Assembly (NCBI GenBank): GCA_015296085.1
Contig: DVDT01000114.1
Coordinates: 1-36,409 of the forward strand
Direction of reading: 5' to 3'
DNA length: 36,409 nt
From: Trichormus sp. M33_DOE_039
Lineage (GTDB): Bacteria; Cyanobacteriota; Cyanobacteriia; Cyanobacteriales; Nostocaceae
Shown here one piece after another: positions 29,097 to 36,409 of the stretch (the stretch's first letter is position 1; every line of letters starts with the position of its first letter). The notes beneath the pieces are model-generated. The model did not search any database. It saw only the letters and a list, made by a program, of their open reading frames with translations, and was not told the DNA's origin. The position numbers were made by a program, and so were the translations under genes.

Positions 29097-30038
29097 CTAG
29101 TTATACAGCGTGCCGGTATTGATAACGGGTTGAGCGGTTTGTTCAGATGTTAAGACAACCAATAAATTATTAATCATAGAGGCTTTGCGTTCATCATCCA
29201 AATTAATCATTTGTTCCTGGCTCAGACGGTTTAACGCTTCATTTACCATTCCGACTGCACCCTCAACAATCTGCCGTCGTGCATCAATCAAGGCTTTAGC
29301 TTGTTGTCTTCTGAGCATCATTTGAGCGATTTCTGGTGCATAGGCCAGATGAGAGAGTCTAGCTTCAATCACTTCTACCCCTGTTACTTCTAACCGTGCT
29401 TGAAGTTCTGTTTGTAGAGCGTGAGCAATTTCATCGGGAATTCCCCGCAGAGAAGGTGTTTCTGTATCATCAGTACTATCATAAGGGTATCGAATAGCTA
29501 ATGCACGGATAGCAGTTTCACTTTGGATAGCAACAAATTCTTCATAGTCATCGACCGCAAACTTGGATTTAGCAGAGTCAAAAACCTGCCAAACGACAAC
29601 AGCCGCAATTTCAATGGGACTTCCTTCTGCATCGTTGACTTTGATGATTTTGCTATTGAAGTTACGCACTCGTAGCGAAATCTTTTGTTTGCTAGCAAAG
29701 GGATTTGACCACCAGAACCCAGATTCCCGAACTGTTCCCATATACTGTCCGAACAACACTAATACTACAGCTTGATTAGGCTCAACGGTAAAAAATCCCG
29801 ATAACGACGGAATGATCACAATCAAAAGTGTAGCTGCTAACCAAGCCACTAACTCAGCAGCAGCATCATCTGCGCCGATGAAATCAGTAACTTTCAATTC
29901 TCTTGCCAATAAAGCTTCTAGCCCTTGCACTCTAGACCAAATATACCAACTACCCAAAAGCGCGATCGCTCCTACCACTGCCAACATCACGAAGCCATTG
30001 ACCTTGAACGCTGGAAATTCTTTGATTTTCTGTTCCAT
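29097..30038 (-). CDS. SPFH/Band 7 domain membrane protein
   Basis: This 313-residue protein has two N-terminal membrane segments (about 13-32 and 60-82) followed by a prohibitin/stomatin-type SPFH domain (about 80-260) starting [26 protein letters not shown], and a coiled-coil Ala/Arg/Gln-rich helix ([37 protein letters not shown]). SPFH proteins form membrane scaffolds or ring cages that organise proteases and lipids; the specific partner is unknown. The frame is open 60 codons upstream, but the ATG at 30038, with AAGAAC before it, starts the conserved [11 protein letters not shown] region and I prefer it. It forms an operon with the ribbon-helix-helix gene and is divergent from the RNA ligase. 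Confidence 0.9.
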   Translation of the reverse strand: MEQKIKEFPAFKVNGFVMLAVVGAIALLGSWYIWSRVQGLEALLARELKVTDFIGADDAAAELVAWLAATLLIVIIPSLSGFFTVEPNQAVVLVLFGQYMGTVRESGFWWSNPFASKQKISLRVRNFNSKIIKVNDAEGSPIEIAAVVVWQVFDSAKSKFAVDDYEEFVAIQSETAIRALAIRYPYDSTDDTETPSLRGIPDEIAHALQTELQARLEVTGVEVIEARLSHLAYAPEIAQMMLRRQQAKALIDARRQIVEGAVGMVNEALNRLSQEQMINLDDERKASMINNLLVVLTSEQTAQPVINTGTLYN

Positions 30039-30343
30039 AGTTCTTGTGATATTTGATTTATATTGAAATGATATCACTATGTTATCAAAAACCCAAAATG
30101 CTAATTTTGTTCCGAACAAACAACAAAGTATTTGGACTCCTTGAAAAATATATTTTTCTCTATTCTGGAAATCTGGCTTCAGCTTGTGGAGTAAATGTAT
30201 TATGTAAACACTAGGCAATTTAAGGTTACGGTTATGTAATTCCTTGGCTCAATCAAATTCTGATTCATTGCGAATGATTGCAACTCATTCGTACAATTTC
30301 GCTACGCAAAGATTTTGATTGCTTTTACCAAGGTATAAAAGTC
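30039..30343. other. Divergent region between SPFH operon and RNA ligase pair
   Basis: This AT-rich stretch of about 305 bases holds the promoters of both units. Both neighbouring frames remain open into it (to 30218 on minus and from 30278 on plus), but neither extension shows a domain or a ribosome site. If the ribbon-helix-helix protein is autoregulatory, its operator should be here. I could not single out a clear palindromic operator. Confidence 0.4.
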
Positions 30344-31132
30344 ATGGAACAAATCTATAAATATCCGCGTACCCATCACATTGAGGGTTCGCGGCTGCAA
30401 CCTGGGGATGAAGACCTCGATAGTATCCCGTTTGCAACTATCAAAAAACAGTATGTAGTAGTTGAAGAAAAAGTGGATGGTGCAAATGCAGCTATCAGTT
30501 TTACGGCTGATGGACAACTCAGATTGCAAAGCCGAGGACACTATTTAATTGGTGGTGCTAGAGAAAAGCATTTTAACCTGTTTAAGCAGTGGGCGCACAC
30601 ACATGCAGGTGCGTTTTGGGAAGTTTTGGGGAGTCGTTTTATTCTGTTTGGTGAATGGCTATATGCGAAGCACACAGTTTTTTACGATGCTTTACCCCAC
30701 TACTTTTTAGAATACGATGTGCTGGATTTAGAAACACAAGTATTTCTTAGTACCCAACGCCGCCAACGGCTACTCAAAGGGCTAACACTGGTTTCTGTCC
30801 CCATTCTGTTTACTGGCACACTGCAATCTTATCAGCAACTTTTGGGGCTATTGGGTGAGTCTCATTACCAAACACCCGCATATTTAGACAATTTTCGTCA
30901 AATTTGTCAACAACAGAGTCTAGATGTAGAACGTTCCCTGAAGCAAACTGACCAAAGTGCTTTGATGGAAGGTTTATACATCAAAGTTGAACCAGGAGAT
31001 ACGGTGACAGCGCGTTACAAATACGTGCGTTCTAGCTTTTTAACTACCATTCAACAATCTGATGGTCATTGGCTGAACCGTCCGATTATCCCTAATTTGC
31101 TACGTTCTGATGTGAATTTATTTATTCAGTAG
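30344..31132 (+). CDS. ATP-dependent RNA ligase (Rnl family)
   Basis: This 262-residue nucleotidyltransferase seals RNA ends by the lysine-AMP route. Motif I is EEKVDGAN with the adenylated Lys43; further motifs are FGEWLYAKHT (III-like, Glu104), LMEGLYIKVE (IV, Glu209) and RYKYVR (V, Lys226). It has no C-terminal OB fold, which separates it from DNA ligases. The frame is open 22 codons upstream, but AAGG ten bases before the ATG at 30344 and the start of similarity there support the shorter form. The HD-Pnk gene follows after 30 bases on the same strand: a 3'-phosphatase/5'-kinase and a ligase form a complete RNA repair set. Confidence 0.9.
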   Translation: MEQIYKYPRTHHIEGSRLQPGDEDLDSIPFATIKKQYVVVEEKVDGANAAISFTADGQLRLQSRGHYLIGGAREKHFNLFKQWAHTHAGAFWEVLGSRFILFGEWLYAKHTVFYDALPHYFLEYDVLDLETQVFLSTQRRQRLLKGLTLVSVPILFTGTLQSYQQLLGLLGESHYQTPAYLDNFRQICQQQSLDVERSLKQTDQSALMEGLYIKVEPGDTVTARYKYVRSSFLTTIQQSDGHWLNRPIIPNLLRSDVNLFIQ

Positions 31133-31162
31133 TAAATATGACTAAATCTTGAGGAAATTAAT

Positions 31163-32392
31163 ATGAATTGGACTTTTCCTTATTGCCCAGATCCTAACAA
31201 CTGGACGATAGATTGGCAGCAATTAGAAAGAGAATTTGATTGGTTGCGATCGCTTGCTTATTGTCCTCAAAACCCCGGTTATCACGCTGAGGGTGATGTA
31301 CTTATACATACAAAATTAGTGTGCGAGGCATTGGTAAAATTACCGCAATGGCAAACATTACCAGCCACCGAACGTTCTGTATTATTTGCAGCGGCTTTGC
31401 TGCATGATGTCGCCAAACCCGCCACTACCCAAATAGCAACTGATGGTGCTATCTCCTCAAAAGGTCACGTCCTCCAAGGTGCAAAGATGGCGCAGGATAT
31501 TCTTTGGGATTTGCAAGTCCCATTTCGTGAACGGGAAGCGGTTGTGGCTTTGGTGAAATACGGTAGCTTACCCCTGTGGTTTTGGGACAAGCCCAACCCC
31601 GAAAAAGCAGTGATTAAAACTAGTCAAATCATCCGGTGCGATCTGCTGAGTTTACTAGCCGAAGCCGATGTCAGGGGGCGATATTGCGACGACCAAGCCC
31701 AGTTATTGGAACGGATTGCATTTTTTCGGGAATATGCCCAAGAGATTGACTGCTTTCATCAGGCGCGTGCCTTTCCTTCAGCCCATAGTCGGTTTATTTA
31801 TTTTCAAAAAGAAGATGGTAATCCAGACTATGCAGCCTATGATGATACGCGATTGGAAGTAGTAATGATGTCAGGATTACCAGGTGCTGGGAAAGACACT
31901 TGGATTCAAGCAAATCTCCCTGACTGGCCAGTAATTTCTCTAGATGAACTCAGACAGAAAATGAAGATTGCACCGGACGAAGAACAAGGTGCGGTAGTGA
32001 ATGCAGCCAAAACCTTAGCTAAAGAATATCTGCGGGCTGGACAATCTTTTGTTTGGAACGCCACTAATATTAGCCGCCAGTTACGAGGTTCACTCATTCG
32101 TCAGTTTGCCAATTATCAAGCCAAAATTCGTATTGTTTATCTAGAAGCACCTTGGGAGGAATTACTTACAAGAAACCGCGATCGCCAACGCTGCGCCGTA
32201 GGCGTTAGCGAAGCGGTAGCGAGTCTTCAAGCGTCAGCCTCTCGGAGAGAAGCCCATCGCATCGCTAACGTACCAGAAAAGGTACTCTATAAAATGAAGA
32301 GTCGTTTAGAAGTACCAGATATTACTGAAGCGCAAGCGGTAGATTGGATAGTTGAAGAAGAGAGCGGTATAAAGGAAACAAGGACGACATAG
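31163..32392 (+). CDS. HD-Pnk: HD phosphoesterase / 5'-OH polynucleotide kinase fusion
   Basis: This 409-residue end-healing enzyme has an N-terminal HD domain (about 40-200) with metal ligand candidates His49, His81-Asp82 (LLHDVAKP), His102 and Asp169, expected to remove 3'- or 2',3'-cyclic phosphate. The C-terminal P-loop kinase (about 233-400) has GLPGAGKDTW (237-247), the substrate pair Asp261/Arg264 in SLDELRQ as in T4 Pnk, NATNIS, and lid arginines in RNRDR (337-341). The architecture equals Runella HD-Pnk, a characterised bifunctional enzyme often found in an operon with a ligase. Oddity: about 27 residues (343-369) between RNRDRQ and VPEKVLYKM look like a translated dispersed repeat, so kinase activity may be changed. 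GAGG precedes the ATG. Confidence 0.88.
   Translation: MNWTFPYCPDPNNWTIDWQQLEREFDWLRSLAYCPQNPGYHAEGDVLIHTKLVCEALVKLPQWQTLPATERSVLFAAALLHDVAKPATTQIATDGAISSKGHVLQGAKMAQDILWDLQVPFREREAVVALVKYGSLPLWFWDKPNPEKAVIKTSQIIRCDLLSLLAEADVRGRYCDDQAQLLERIAFFREYAQEIDCFHQARAFPSAHSRFIYFQKEDGNPDYAAYDDTRLEVVMMSGLPGAGKDTWIQANLPDWPVISLDELRQKMKIAPDEEQGAVVNAAKTLAKEYLRAGQSFVWNATNISRQLRGSLIRQFANYQAKIRIVYLEAPWEELLTRNRDRQRCAVGVSEAVASLQASASRREAHRIANVPEKVLYKMKSRLEVPDITEAQAVDWIVEEESGIKETRTT
32189..32269. repeat. Palindrome-rich repeat inserted in frame within HD-Pnk
   Basis: GC-rich sequence with nested palindromes interrupts the kinase lid: CGCTGCGCC/GGCGTTAGCG around GTA, TAGCG repeats, and CTCTC-G-GAGAG. Its length keeps the reading frame and it contains no stop. 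It resembles the small dispersed repeats of Nostoc-type genomes. Exact ends are uncertain by a few bases because there is no clear target duplication. Confidence 0.65.
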
Positions 32393-32510
32393 GAGCAATT
32401 CTACTTTGTCTCTTTCCCATGCCCAATGACGACACTTGCTACAAGTCGGGCATTGCCCGCCCAACGCAGTGTCTCCCCAACGCAATGCCTTCCCAATTCC
32501 CCATGTCCAA
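32393..32510. repeat. Degenerate repeat-like spacer before TauE/SafE gene
   Basis: The spacer contains CCCATGCCCAATG, CGGGCATTGCCCG and repeated CCCAACGCA/TTCCCAATTCCCC units, characteristic of intergenic repeats in this window. The permease frame extends upstream through it to 32436, but those codons lack any membrane or family signal. Confidence 0.55.
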
Positions 32511-33332
32511 ATGATGATAATTGCTCACTTTTTAGCTGTTTGTGTTGGTGTTAGCTTGGGCTTAATTGGCGGTGGTGGATCGATTTTGGCTGTACCCATC
32601 TTAGTTTATGTGCTGGGAGTGCCAATTAAGTCCGCGATCGCCATGAGTTTAGTGACTATTGGTGCTGTCAGTTTAATTGGCATTATTCCCCACTGGCAAC
32701 AGCACCATGTCAACTTTAAAACAGCCGTTTTGTTTTCTCCAGGAGCAATGGTAGGTGCTTACATGGGAGCGCGTCTAGCCACTTTTCCTATTGTGACACC
32801 GACTTTGCAGCATATTCTATTTGTAATTGTGATGTTTGTGGCTGCATACTTTATGCTTCACAATAACCAGCATAAATCATTAGCAAATTTAGAGTTGAAT
32901 GTGAGTCAAGAGGGTTTTGAATTACAAGTACTAAATTCTGAAGTAAATTCTTCACCCAGTATATTTGGAACTATTCCCCGATGGCTGGCAATTCCCACAG
33001 AAGGCTTTGGAGTGGGGATTCTAACTGGACTAGTGGGAATTGGCGGCGGGTTTATGATTATCCCGACTCTGGTAATTTTGGGTAATACACCGATTAAAGA
33101 AGCCATTGGTACTTCTTTAGTGATTATGGCCTTTAAATCCGTTACAGGCTTTGCCGGATATTGGGGTCACGTTCCTATAGATATTAATTTAATGCTGACT
33201 TTTTCCTTAGCCGCAGCTTTGGGAATGCTAGTTGGTGCTTACTTAACTCAATTTATCGAAGCGCAAAAATTAGAAACAGGTTTTGCTTATTTTGTGATTG
33301 CGATCGCTATTTTTATGCTTTTCAAATGGTGA
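32511..33332 (+). CDS. TauE/SafE family permease
   Basis: This 273-residue inner-membrane protein has about eight hydrophobic segments in two homologous halves. Each half contains the family glycine motif: GLIGGGGSILAVPILVYVLG near the N-terminus and GLVGIGGGFMIIPTLVIL after the centre, with IKSAIAMSL and IKEAIGTSL helices following each. Family members export sulfite, sulfoacetate or related organic anions, or move sulfur compounds; the substrate here is unknown. The ATG at 32511 (or 32514) opens the first membrane helix. It follows the HD-Pnk gene on the same strand, but 118 bases of repeat-rich DNA lie between, so I do not assume shared function. Confidence 0.9.
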   Translation: MMIIAHFLAVCVGVSLGLIGGGGSILAVPILVYVLGVPIKSAIAMSLVTIGAVSLIGIIPHWQQHHVNFKTAVLFSPGAMVGAYMGARLATFPIVTPTLQHILFVIVMFVAAYFMLHNNQHKSLANLELNVSQEGFELQVLNSEVNSSPSIFGTIPRWLAIPTEGFGVGILTGLVGIGGGFMIIPTLVILGNTPIKEAIGTSLVIMAFKSVTGFAGYWGHVPIDINLMLTFSLAAALGMLVGAYLTQFIEAQKLETGFAYFVIAIAIFMLFKW

Positions 33333-33340
33333 TTAACTAC

Positions 33341-33363
33341 TGACTGTTAATTGTTAACAGTCA
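33341..33363. terminator. Bidirectional terminator-like hairpin
   Basis: TGACTGTTAA and TTAACAGTCA form a perfect 10-bp stem with a 3-base loop (TTG), placed in the 52-base gap between the convergent TauE/SafE and L,D-transpeptidase genes. It lacks a long T-run but fits a shared stop. Confidence 0.6.
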
Positions 33364-33384
33364 ATAGTTGAACAAGAGAAATTT

Positions 33385-33924
33385 TTACTTCTGCACTACT
33401 ACCAAAGTTCCGCTAGTAGCCCAATTGTAAAGCCTGCGGGCTTGTTTGACTGGTAGATTTACACAACCATGACTGACTGGAGTACCAAAGCGATTATGCC
33501 AATAAGCCCCATGAATGGCATAACCTTGGTAAAAGTACATGGCATAAGGAACATCTGGAATATCATAGCCACGGCCTCGCATTCGGTTAATACGATATTT
33601 GGAATTAATCCTAAATTTGCCTGTGGGTGTAGGAGTGGAACGTTTCCCTGTAGAAACTCGAAAAGAATACACCAGTTTATCTCCTTCCCAAGCAAATAGA
33701 CGTTGTGCTGATAAGTCGATGACAATTCGCCGAGTTCGGGAGATTTCTTGAATATTAGATGTGGCAATACTGCTGCCATTGGCTAATGCAGCTATAGCTT
33801 TGGGTGTATGGGGGTCAGCTACGGTTGGTGGCAACCCAGATAACAAAGCTGCCATCATGATGACTACACCAGTGAGGAATTTTCCTGAGCTAAGTCTTCT
33901 GGTACTACGAATCCAGTTTTGCAT
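33385..33924 (-). CDS. L,D-transpeptidase (YkuD) family protein
   Basis: This 179-residue exported protein makes 3-3 peptidoglycan cross-links or attaches proteins to peptidoglycan (family role). Residues about 14-38 form a signal or anchor segment ([18 protein letters not shown]). The YkuD domain (about 65-178) opens with [19 protein letters not shown] and [10 protein letters not shown] and carries the active site [21 protein letters not shown], with the catalytic Cys and the His/Gly neighbours intact. The open frame begins 24 codons earlier at a TTG; I prefer the ATG at 33924, which has AAGG nine bases upstream. It is convergent with the TauE/SafE gene. Confidence 0.92.
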   Translation of the reverse strand: MQNWIRSTRRLSSGKFLTGVVIMMAALLSGLPPTVADPHTPKAIAALANGSSIATSNIQEISRTRRIVIDLSAQRLFAWEGDKLVYSFRVSTGKRSTPTPTGKFRINSKYRINRMRGRGYDIPDVPYAMYFYQGYAIHGAYWHNRFGTPVSHGCVNLPVKQARRLYNWATSGTLVVVQK

Positions 33925-34248
33925 ACTGTACCACCTTCTTGTGCTGCTAAAGTCATCAATTCCTAAACTTTTGATTACGGAAAGTTCAAGATTCAAAACA
34001 TGAAACTTGATGTTTCGGACTGTAGAGTGTTTTGAATTTCAGTCTAGCTAAAGTCAGGATTTACGCAGATTGTTGAGGCAGACAAATAAATTCTTTGTTC
34101 TATATTTTCCTTCAATTTCAGTTATGCTAATTCCGGAAAATGATAGAGATTATCTTGCTTTAGAGATATTTATAAAGATTTAAATAGAGTCAAAAGTAGA
34201 CAGTCAACAAACCTCAAAAGTGACTGTGCTGTTTCAAGTTATAATCAC
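33925..34248. other. Intergenic region upstream of the L,D-transpeptidase
   Basis: This AT-rich stretch of about 320 bases lies between the L,D-transpeptidase start and the stop of the phytol-kinase-like gene, both on the minus strand. It presumably holds the transpeptidase promoter. I see no gene, strong hairpin or repeat array. Confidence 0.5.
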
Positions 34249-34950
34249 CTAGTACCATAGCTGCATTAACATAAATGCTAAAGCTGCACTACCTAAAGGT
34301 ACAGTTAAGTTATCAATTCCTAAAAATGAAAAAGCTTCTAAACTAGTAGCCACAAATGCAACTGCTAACGATACTGTCCAAGTTTGCCAAATATTACCAA
34401 ATACACCTAATAAAATTAAACTACAAACTAAAAAACTGATCACAGCCATAGTTAAAGAACCTTCCCAGCTTTTTTGCGTTCCCAACACTTTATACTTGTG
34501 TTGACCGAAGCGTTGACCAACTAAGGCTGCAAGTCCATCACCCCAGCACATGACCATCATCCCGATCGCTGCATACTGCGGTTGTTGTACAGACCAGAAG
34601 CCAGCCACTAAAATGCCTACGCTAGCAGCGTAGAAAAAGGTGCCTAAGCTTTGTCTGCCTACACTATTGATTCCGGGAAGAATTGGCAAAATGTAAGAAA
34701 GCAAAGTAACGATACTGGCTAATACGGAAGCACCAATCCCAATGCTAGCGGGAATATTCAGCCACCAAGCAATTAAAATTACATGGCCAGCACCAATATG
34801 AACTATTTTACGAATGATTTCTGGATCGGTAGTAGCAAAGCGATTTACTAATCCAGCGATCGCCAGAATCAGAAACACCCAAGCTGCAACAATGGTAATT
34901 TGCAGCCATAGCGGTGGGGTTAAGATGAAATCAGGAAATTGAGTGAACAA
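34249..34950 (-). CDS. Phytol/polyprenol kinase family membrane protein (VTE5-like)
   Basis: This 233-residue protein has about seven membrane segments. It has the kinase-family motifs RKIVHIGAGHV (about 46-56), a WGDGLAALVGQRFG segment (about 134-147) and KVLGTQKSWEGSLTMAVISF, which together define the CTP-dependent dolichol/phytol kinase superfamily. Synechocystis Slr1652 and plant VTE5 phosphorylate phytol released from chlorophyll for reuse in tocopherol; this is the likely role here (inference from similarity). The start is TTG at 34950: an in-frame TAA lies 10 codons upstream and the next Met is far inside the protein, so a non-ATG start is required. It is divergent from yidD. Confidence 0.85.
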   Translation of the reverse strand: MFTQFPDFILTPPLWLQITIVAAWVFLILAIAGLVNRFATTDPEIIRKIVHIGAGHVILIAWWLNIPASIGIGASVLASIVTLLSYILPILPGINSVGRQSLGTFFYAASVGILVAGFWSVQQPQYAAIGMMVMCWGDGLAALVGQRFGQHKYKVLGTQKSWEGSLTMAVISFLVCSLILLGVFGNIWQTWTVSLAVAFVATSLEAFSFLGIDNLTVPLGSAALAFMLMQLWY

Positions 34951-35012
34951 AGGTGCTACAAGATAGAAAACGTTTTACCCTTGTTATCAATGTATAAGAT
35001 TTGGGCGACGAT

Positions 35013-35255
35013 ATGAAGCAATTATTCATTTGGCTGATTCAAGGCTACAGAATATTTATCTCACCTCTATTTCCCCCCACTTGTCGCTTTCAACCGACTT
35101 GTTCAATGTATGCTATTCAATCCATTGAAAGGTTTGGAGTATTTCGCGGTAGCTGGATGGCTACGAAGCGGATATTGCGTTGTCATCCCTTCCATCCTGG
35201 TGGTTATGATCCTGTACCAGAGTTAGAAGAGCAGGAAAAAGATACAGGTAAATAA
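35013..35255 (+). CDS. yidD: Membrane protein insertion efficiency factor YidD
   Basis: This 80-residue protein has an amphipathic N-terminal helix ([20 protein letters not shown]) and the invariant core [22 protein letters not shown], then [14 protein letters not shown]. YidD is a peripheral inner-membrane protein that helps the YidC insertase. In many bacteria it lies between rnpA and yidC, but here it stands alone, which is usual in cyanobacteria as far as I recall. The frame begins four codons earlier at TTG; the ATG at 35013 matches the family start. Confidence 0.95.
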   Translation: MKQLFIWLIQGYRIFISPLFPPTCRFQPTCSMYAIQSIERFGVFRGSWMATKRILRCHPFHPGGYDPVPELEEQEKDTGK

Positions 35256-35326
35256 CTATCAATATTTTGCCGAAGCTACCACACTATTTTAATACAGTAT
35301 CTGTGGCTGCTCACTTTGGATGTCCA

Positions 35327-36043
35327 TTACTTAATGTAAGATTTAATTTTTTGTTCTATTGCGTCACCAATAATTTCCTTTCCTATGTTGGGTTGTTCAA
35401 GACTAACCCTAACAAAATTGGTCTCATCGGCCGAGGTAAATTTATTGTCACCATTAGACTCTTTGAAAACTTTAATAAATACTGCATTTTGACTGGGAAG
35501 AACAACCCAACTGATGATTTTAGTATTGTTGGGTGTGACTTGTTGAAGATTTTTACCAGATAAATCTGAAATATAACCAATTACTGCATCTTGTGAGTCG
35601 AGTTTTTTATCTTTGTTCGTATCTTGATCCGTAATTTGATATAGCCAAACTCTTGTCGGTGGCTTACCAGAGGGTTTTGTTTCTATCAAATCGAAATTAT
35701 TGATAATTGCTTTTTTATCTAGAAGTAGATGAGTTTCGCCATCTTGTTTCCGATAAAATATTAAGTTATACAACAAATTGTTATTTTTATTATAAGAACG
35801 AGAAACATCTAAAATGCTGTCTTCATTTTTGTATATCTCCTTAACATTCACAGGGATCATCAAATAATCTGACTGTTCTTTTATAATTAGCTCACCGTAG
35901 CTAATTTCCGGTTCTTTCTGTTGCTGTGCGACGGCTTTAGCTTGCTCTGTTGTTCTATCAACGTTTGCACTGCAAGAGTTGCAATAAATAGCTAAGAAAG
36001 CAGTTAATGTGATTTTTCTTAACGAGCTATAATATTGTTTCAT
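35327..36043 (-). CDS. Probable lipoprotein with two calcium-loop-like motifs
   Basis: I do not recognise the family of this 238-residue protein. The N-terminus (about 1-24) is a signal sequence ending in CNSC, compatible with lipidation at Cys24 although the lipobox is imperfect. The mature region is hydrophilic, Lys/Asn/Asp-rich and probably beta-rich. Two segments match EF-hand/dockerin-type loops: Asp141-x-Asn143-x-Asp145-x-x-Leu-Asp149-x-x-Asp152, and Glu195-x-Asn197-x-Asp199-x-Lys-Phe-Thr203-x-x-Asp206, 54 residues apart. Calcium binding is an inference. It is transcribed alone, with an intrinsic terminator upstream that shields it from the transposase. The 3' end runs close to yidD in the convergent direction. 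Confidence 0.7.
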   Translation of the reverse strand: MKQYYSSLRKITLTAFLAIYCNSCSANVDRTTEQAKAVAQQQKEPEISYGELIIKEQSDYLMIPVNVKEIYKNEDSILDVSRSYNKNNNLLYNLIFYRKQDGETHLLLDKKAIINNFDLIETKPSGKPPTRVWLYQITDQDTNKDKKLDSQDAVIGYISDLSGKNLQQVTPNNTKIISWVVLPSQNAVFIKVFKESNGDNKFTSADETNFVRVSLEQPNIGKEIIGDAIEQKIKSYIK

Positions 36044-36130
36044 TTGGTTGTATTAATAGATTTGTGGCTGTTCTATTTTATTTCCTGTTACAGAATCAGT
36101 CAGTTGCATATAGAAAGCAGATAAAAAAAT

Positions 36131-36148
36131 AGCCCACATATGTGGGCT
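36131..36148 (-). terminator. Intrinsic terminator downstream of the IS630-type transposase
   Basis: AGCCCACATATGTGGGCT is a perfect 18-base palindrome. On the minus strand it is followed by ATTTTTTTATC, the classical GC-rich stem plus T-run. It lies between the transposase stop (36261) and the start of the lipoprotein gene (36043), so it stops read-through from the element. Confidence 0.8.
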
Positions 36149-36260
36149 TTATGAGCTTAATTCAGGTACTTTAAGAACCTAAATCAAAATATCATTTCTT
36201 GGATTTTCGGATGACACTCCTTGCTTTGTGCGTCAAATCTTATAGCAACGGACAAGGCGG

Positions 36261-36409
36261 TTAGGACACGGTACGAAGAACGTCTTCCATAGCATCCCGA
36301 AGACAGTGAAAGAGGACTATTTGTTGACGAATTCGACTTTTCAACCAAGACCAACATCGCTCAATGTTATTCAGGTCAGGTGAATAAGGTGGCAAGTATT
36401 TTAACTGAC
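36261..36409 (-). mobile_element. IS630-type transposase, C-terminal part (cut by window edge)
   Basis: The last 149 bases encode, on the minus strand, the C-terminal 48 residues of a DDE transposase: a start in QLKYLPPYSPDLNNIERCW, the hallmark of IS630/Tc1-mariner enzymes including the third catalytic acid Glu, then SWLKSRIRQQ and a stop at 36261. The N-terminus lies outside the window, so I cannot tell whether the copy is intact. The element end is probably at one of the TA dinucleotides between about 36230 and 36245, as IS630 elements insert at TA, but the other inverted repeat is not in view. Confidence 0.88.

Noticed and set aside
30278-30343. Longer RNA ligase N-terminus
   Set aside because: The extra 22 codons have no ribosome site and precede the region of family similarity; the ATG at 30344 has AAGG upstream.
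35267-35563. 98-codon plus-strand frame after yidD
   Set aside because: Mostly antisense to the lipoprotein-like gene, which has a signal sequence and coherent motifs; no domain in the plus frame.

Overview
The window is chromosomal DNA from a filamentous, heterocyst-type cyanobacterium (Nostoc/Anabaena/Trichormus group). I infer this from about 30 copies of the HIP1 octamer GCGATCGC, short heptanucleotide tandem repeats (STRR-type) between genes, a long cyanobacterial RibBA, a Ycf46-type AAA protein, IspG of the plastid-like MEP pathway, a phytol/polyprenol kinase and an HpsE-like glycosyltransferase. I see no tRNA, rRNA, CRISPR array or prophage.

Layout. 1-3015: rpmB (L28) and htpG (Hsp90), both minus, each followed by a hairpin. 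3268-6308: three minus-strand family-2 glycosyltransferases (two tandem paralogues and an HpsE-like enzyme) in AT-rich DNA without HIP1 sites. 6634-11080: clpB, gloA and a LolA-like exported protein, minus. 11386-13802: eno (plus) facing argC (minus). 14330-18135: ribBA, a broken Uma2-type gene, an exported amidase and an AIM24-like protein. 18262-23531: an SH3 membrane protein, a Ycf46-like AAA ATPase, a 61-residue conserved protein, a carboxyl-terminal protease and ispG. 23768-27349: a minus-strand set of DM13 lipoprotein, DUF4079 membrane protein, histidine kinase and ABC ATPase; DUF4079 and the kinase overlap by four bases. 27578-30038: exported RNase T2, then an SPFH membrane protein followed three bases later by a 58-residue ribbon-helix-helix protein. 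30344-32392: ATP-dependent RNA ligase and an HD-phosphoesterase/polynucleotide kinase, an RNA end-healing and sealing pair. 32511-36043: TauE/SafE permease, L,D-transpeptidase, phytol-kinase-like protein, YidD and a lipoprotein-like protein with two calcium-loop-like motifs. The right edge cuts an IS630-type transposase.

Most genes are housekeeping: protein quality control (htpG, clpB, ctp), central metabolism and cofactors (eno, argC, ribBA, ispG, gloA), and envelope (amidase, L,D-transpeptidase, glycosyltransferases). The parts most worth attention are the RNA ligase/HD-Pnk pair, whose kinase domain carries an in-frame repeat insertion; the DM13-DUF4079-kinase set, which looks like a redox-linked sensor; and the SPFH-RHH pair. 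HD-Pnk/ligase operons have been described in other bacteria, so that pair is not new as a type; the repeat inside its kinase domain is the unusual element.
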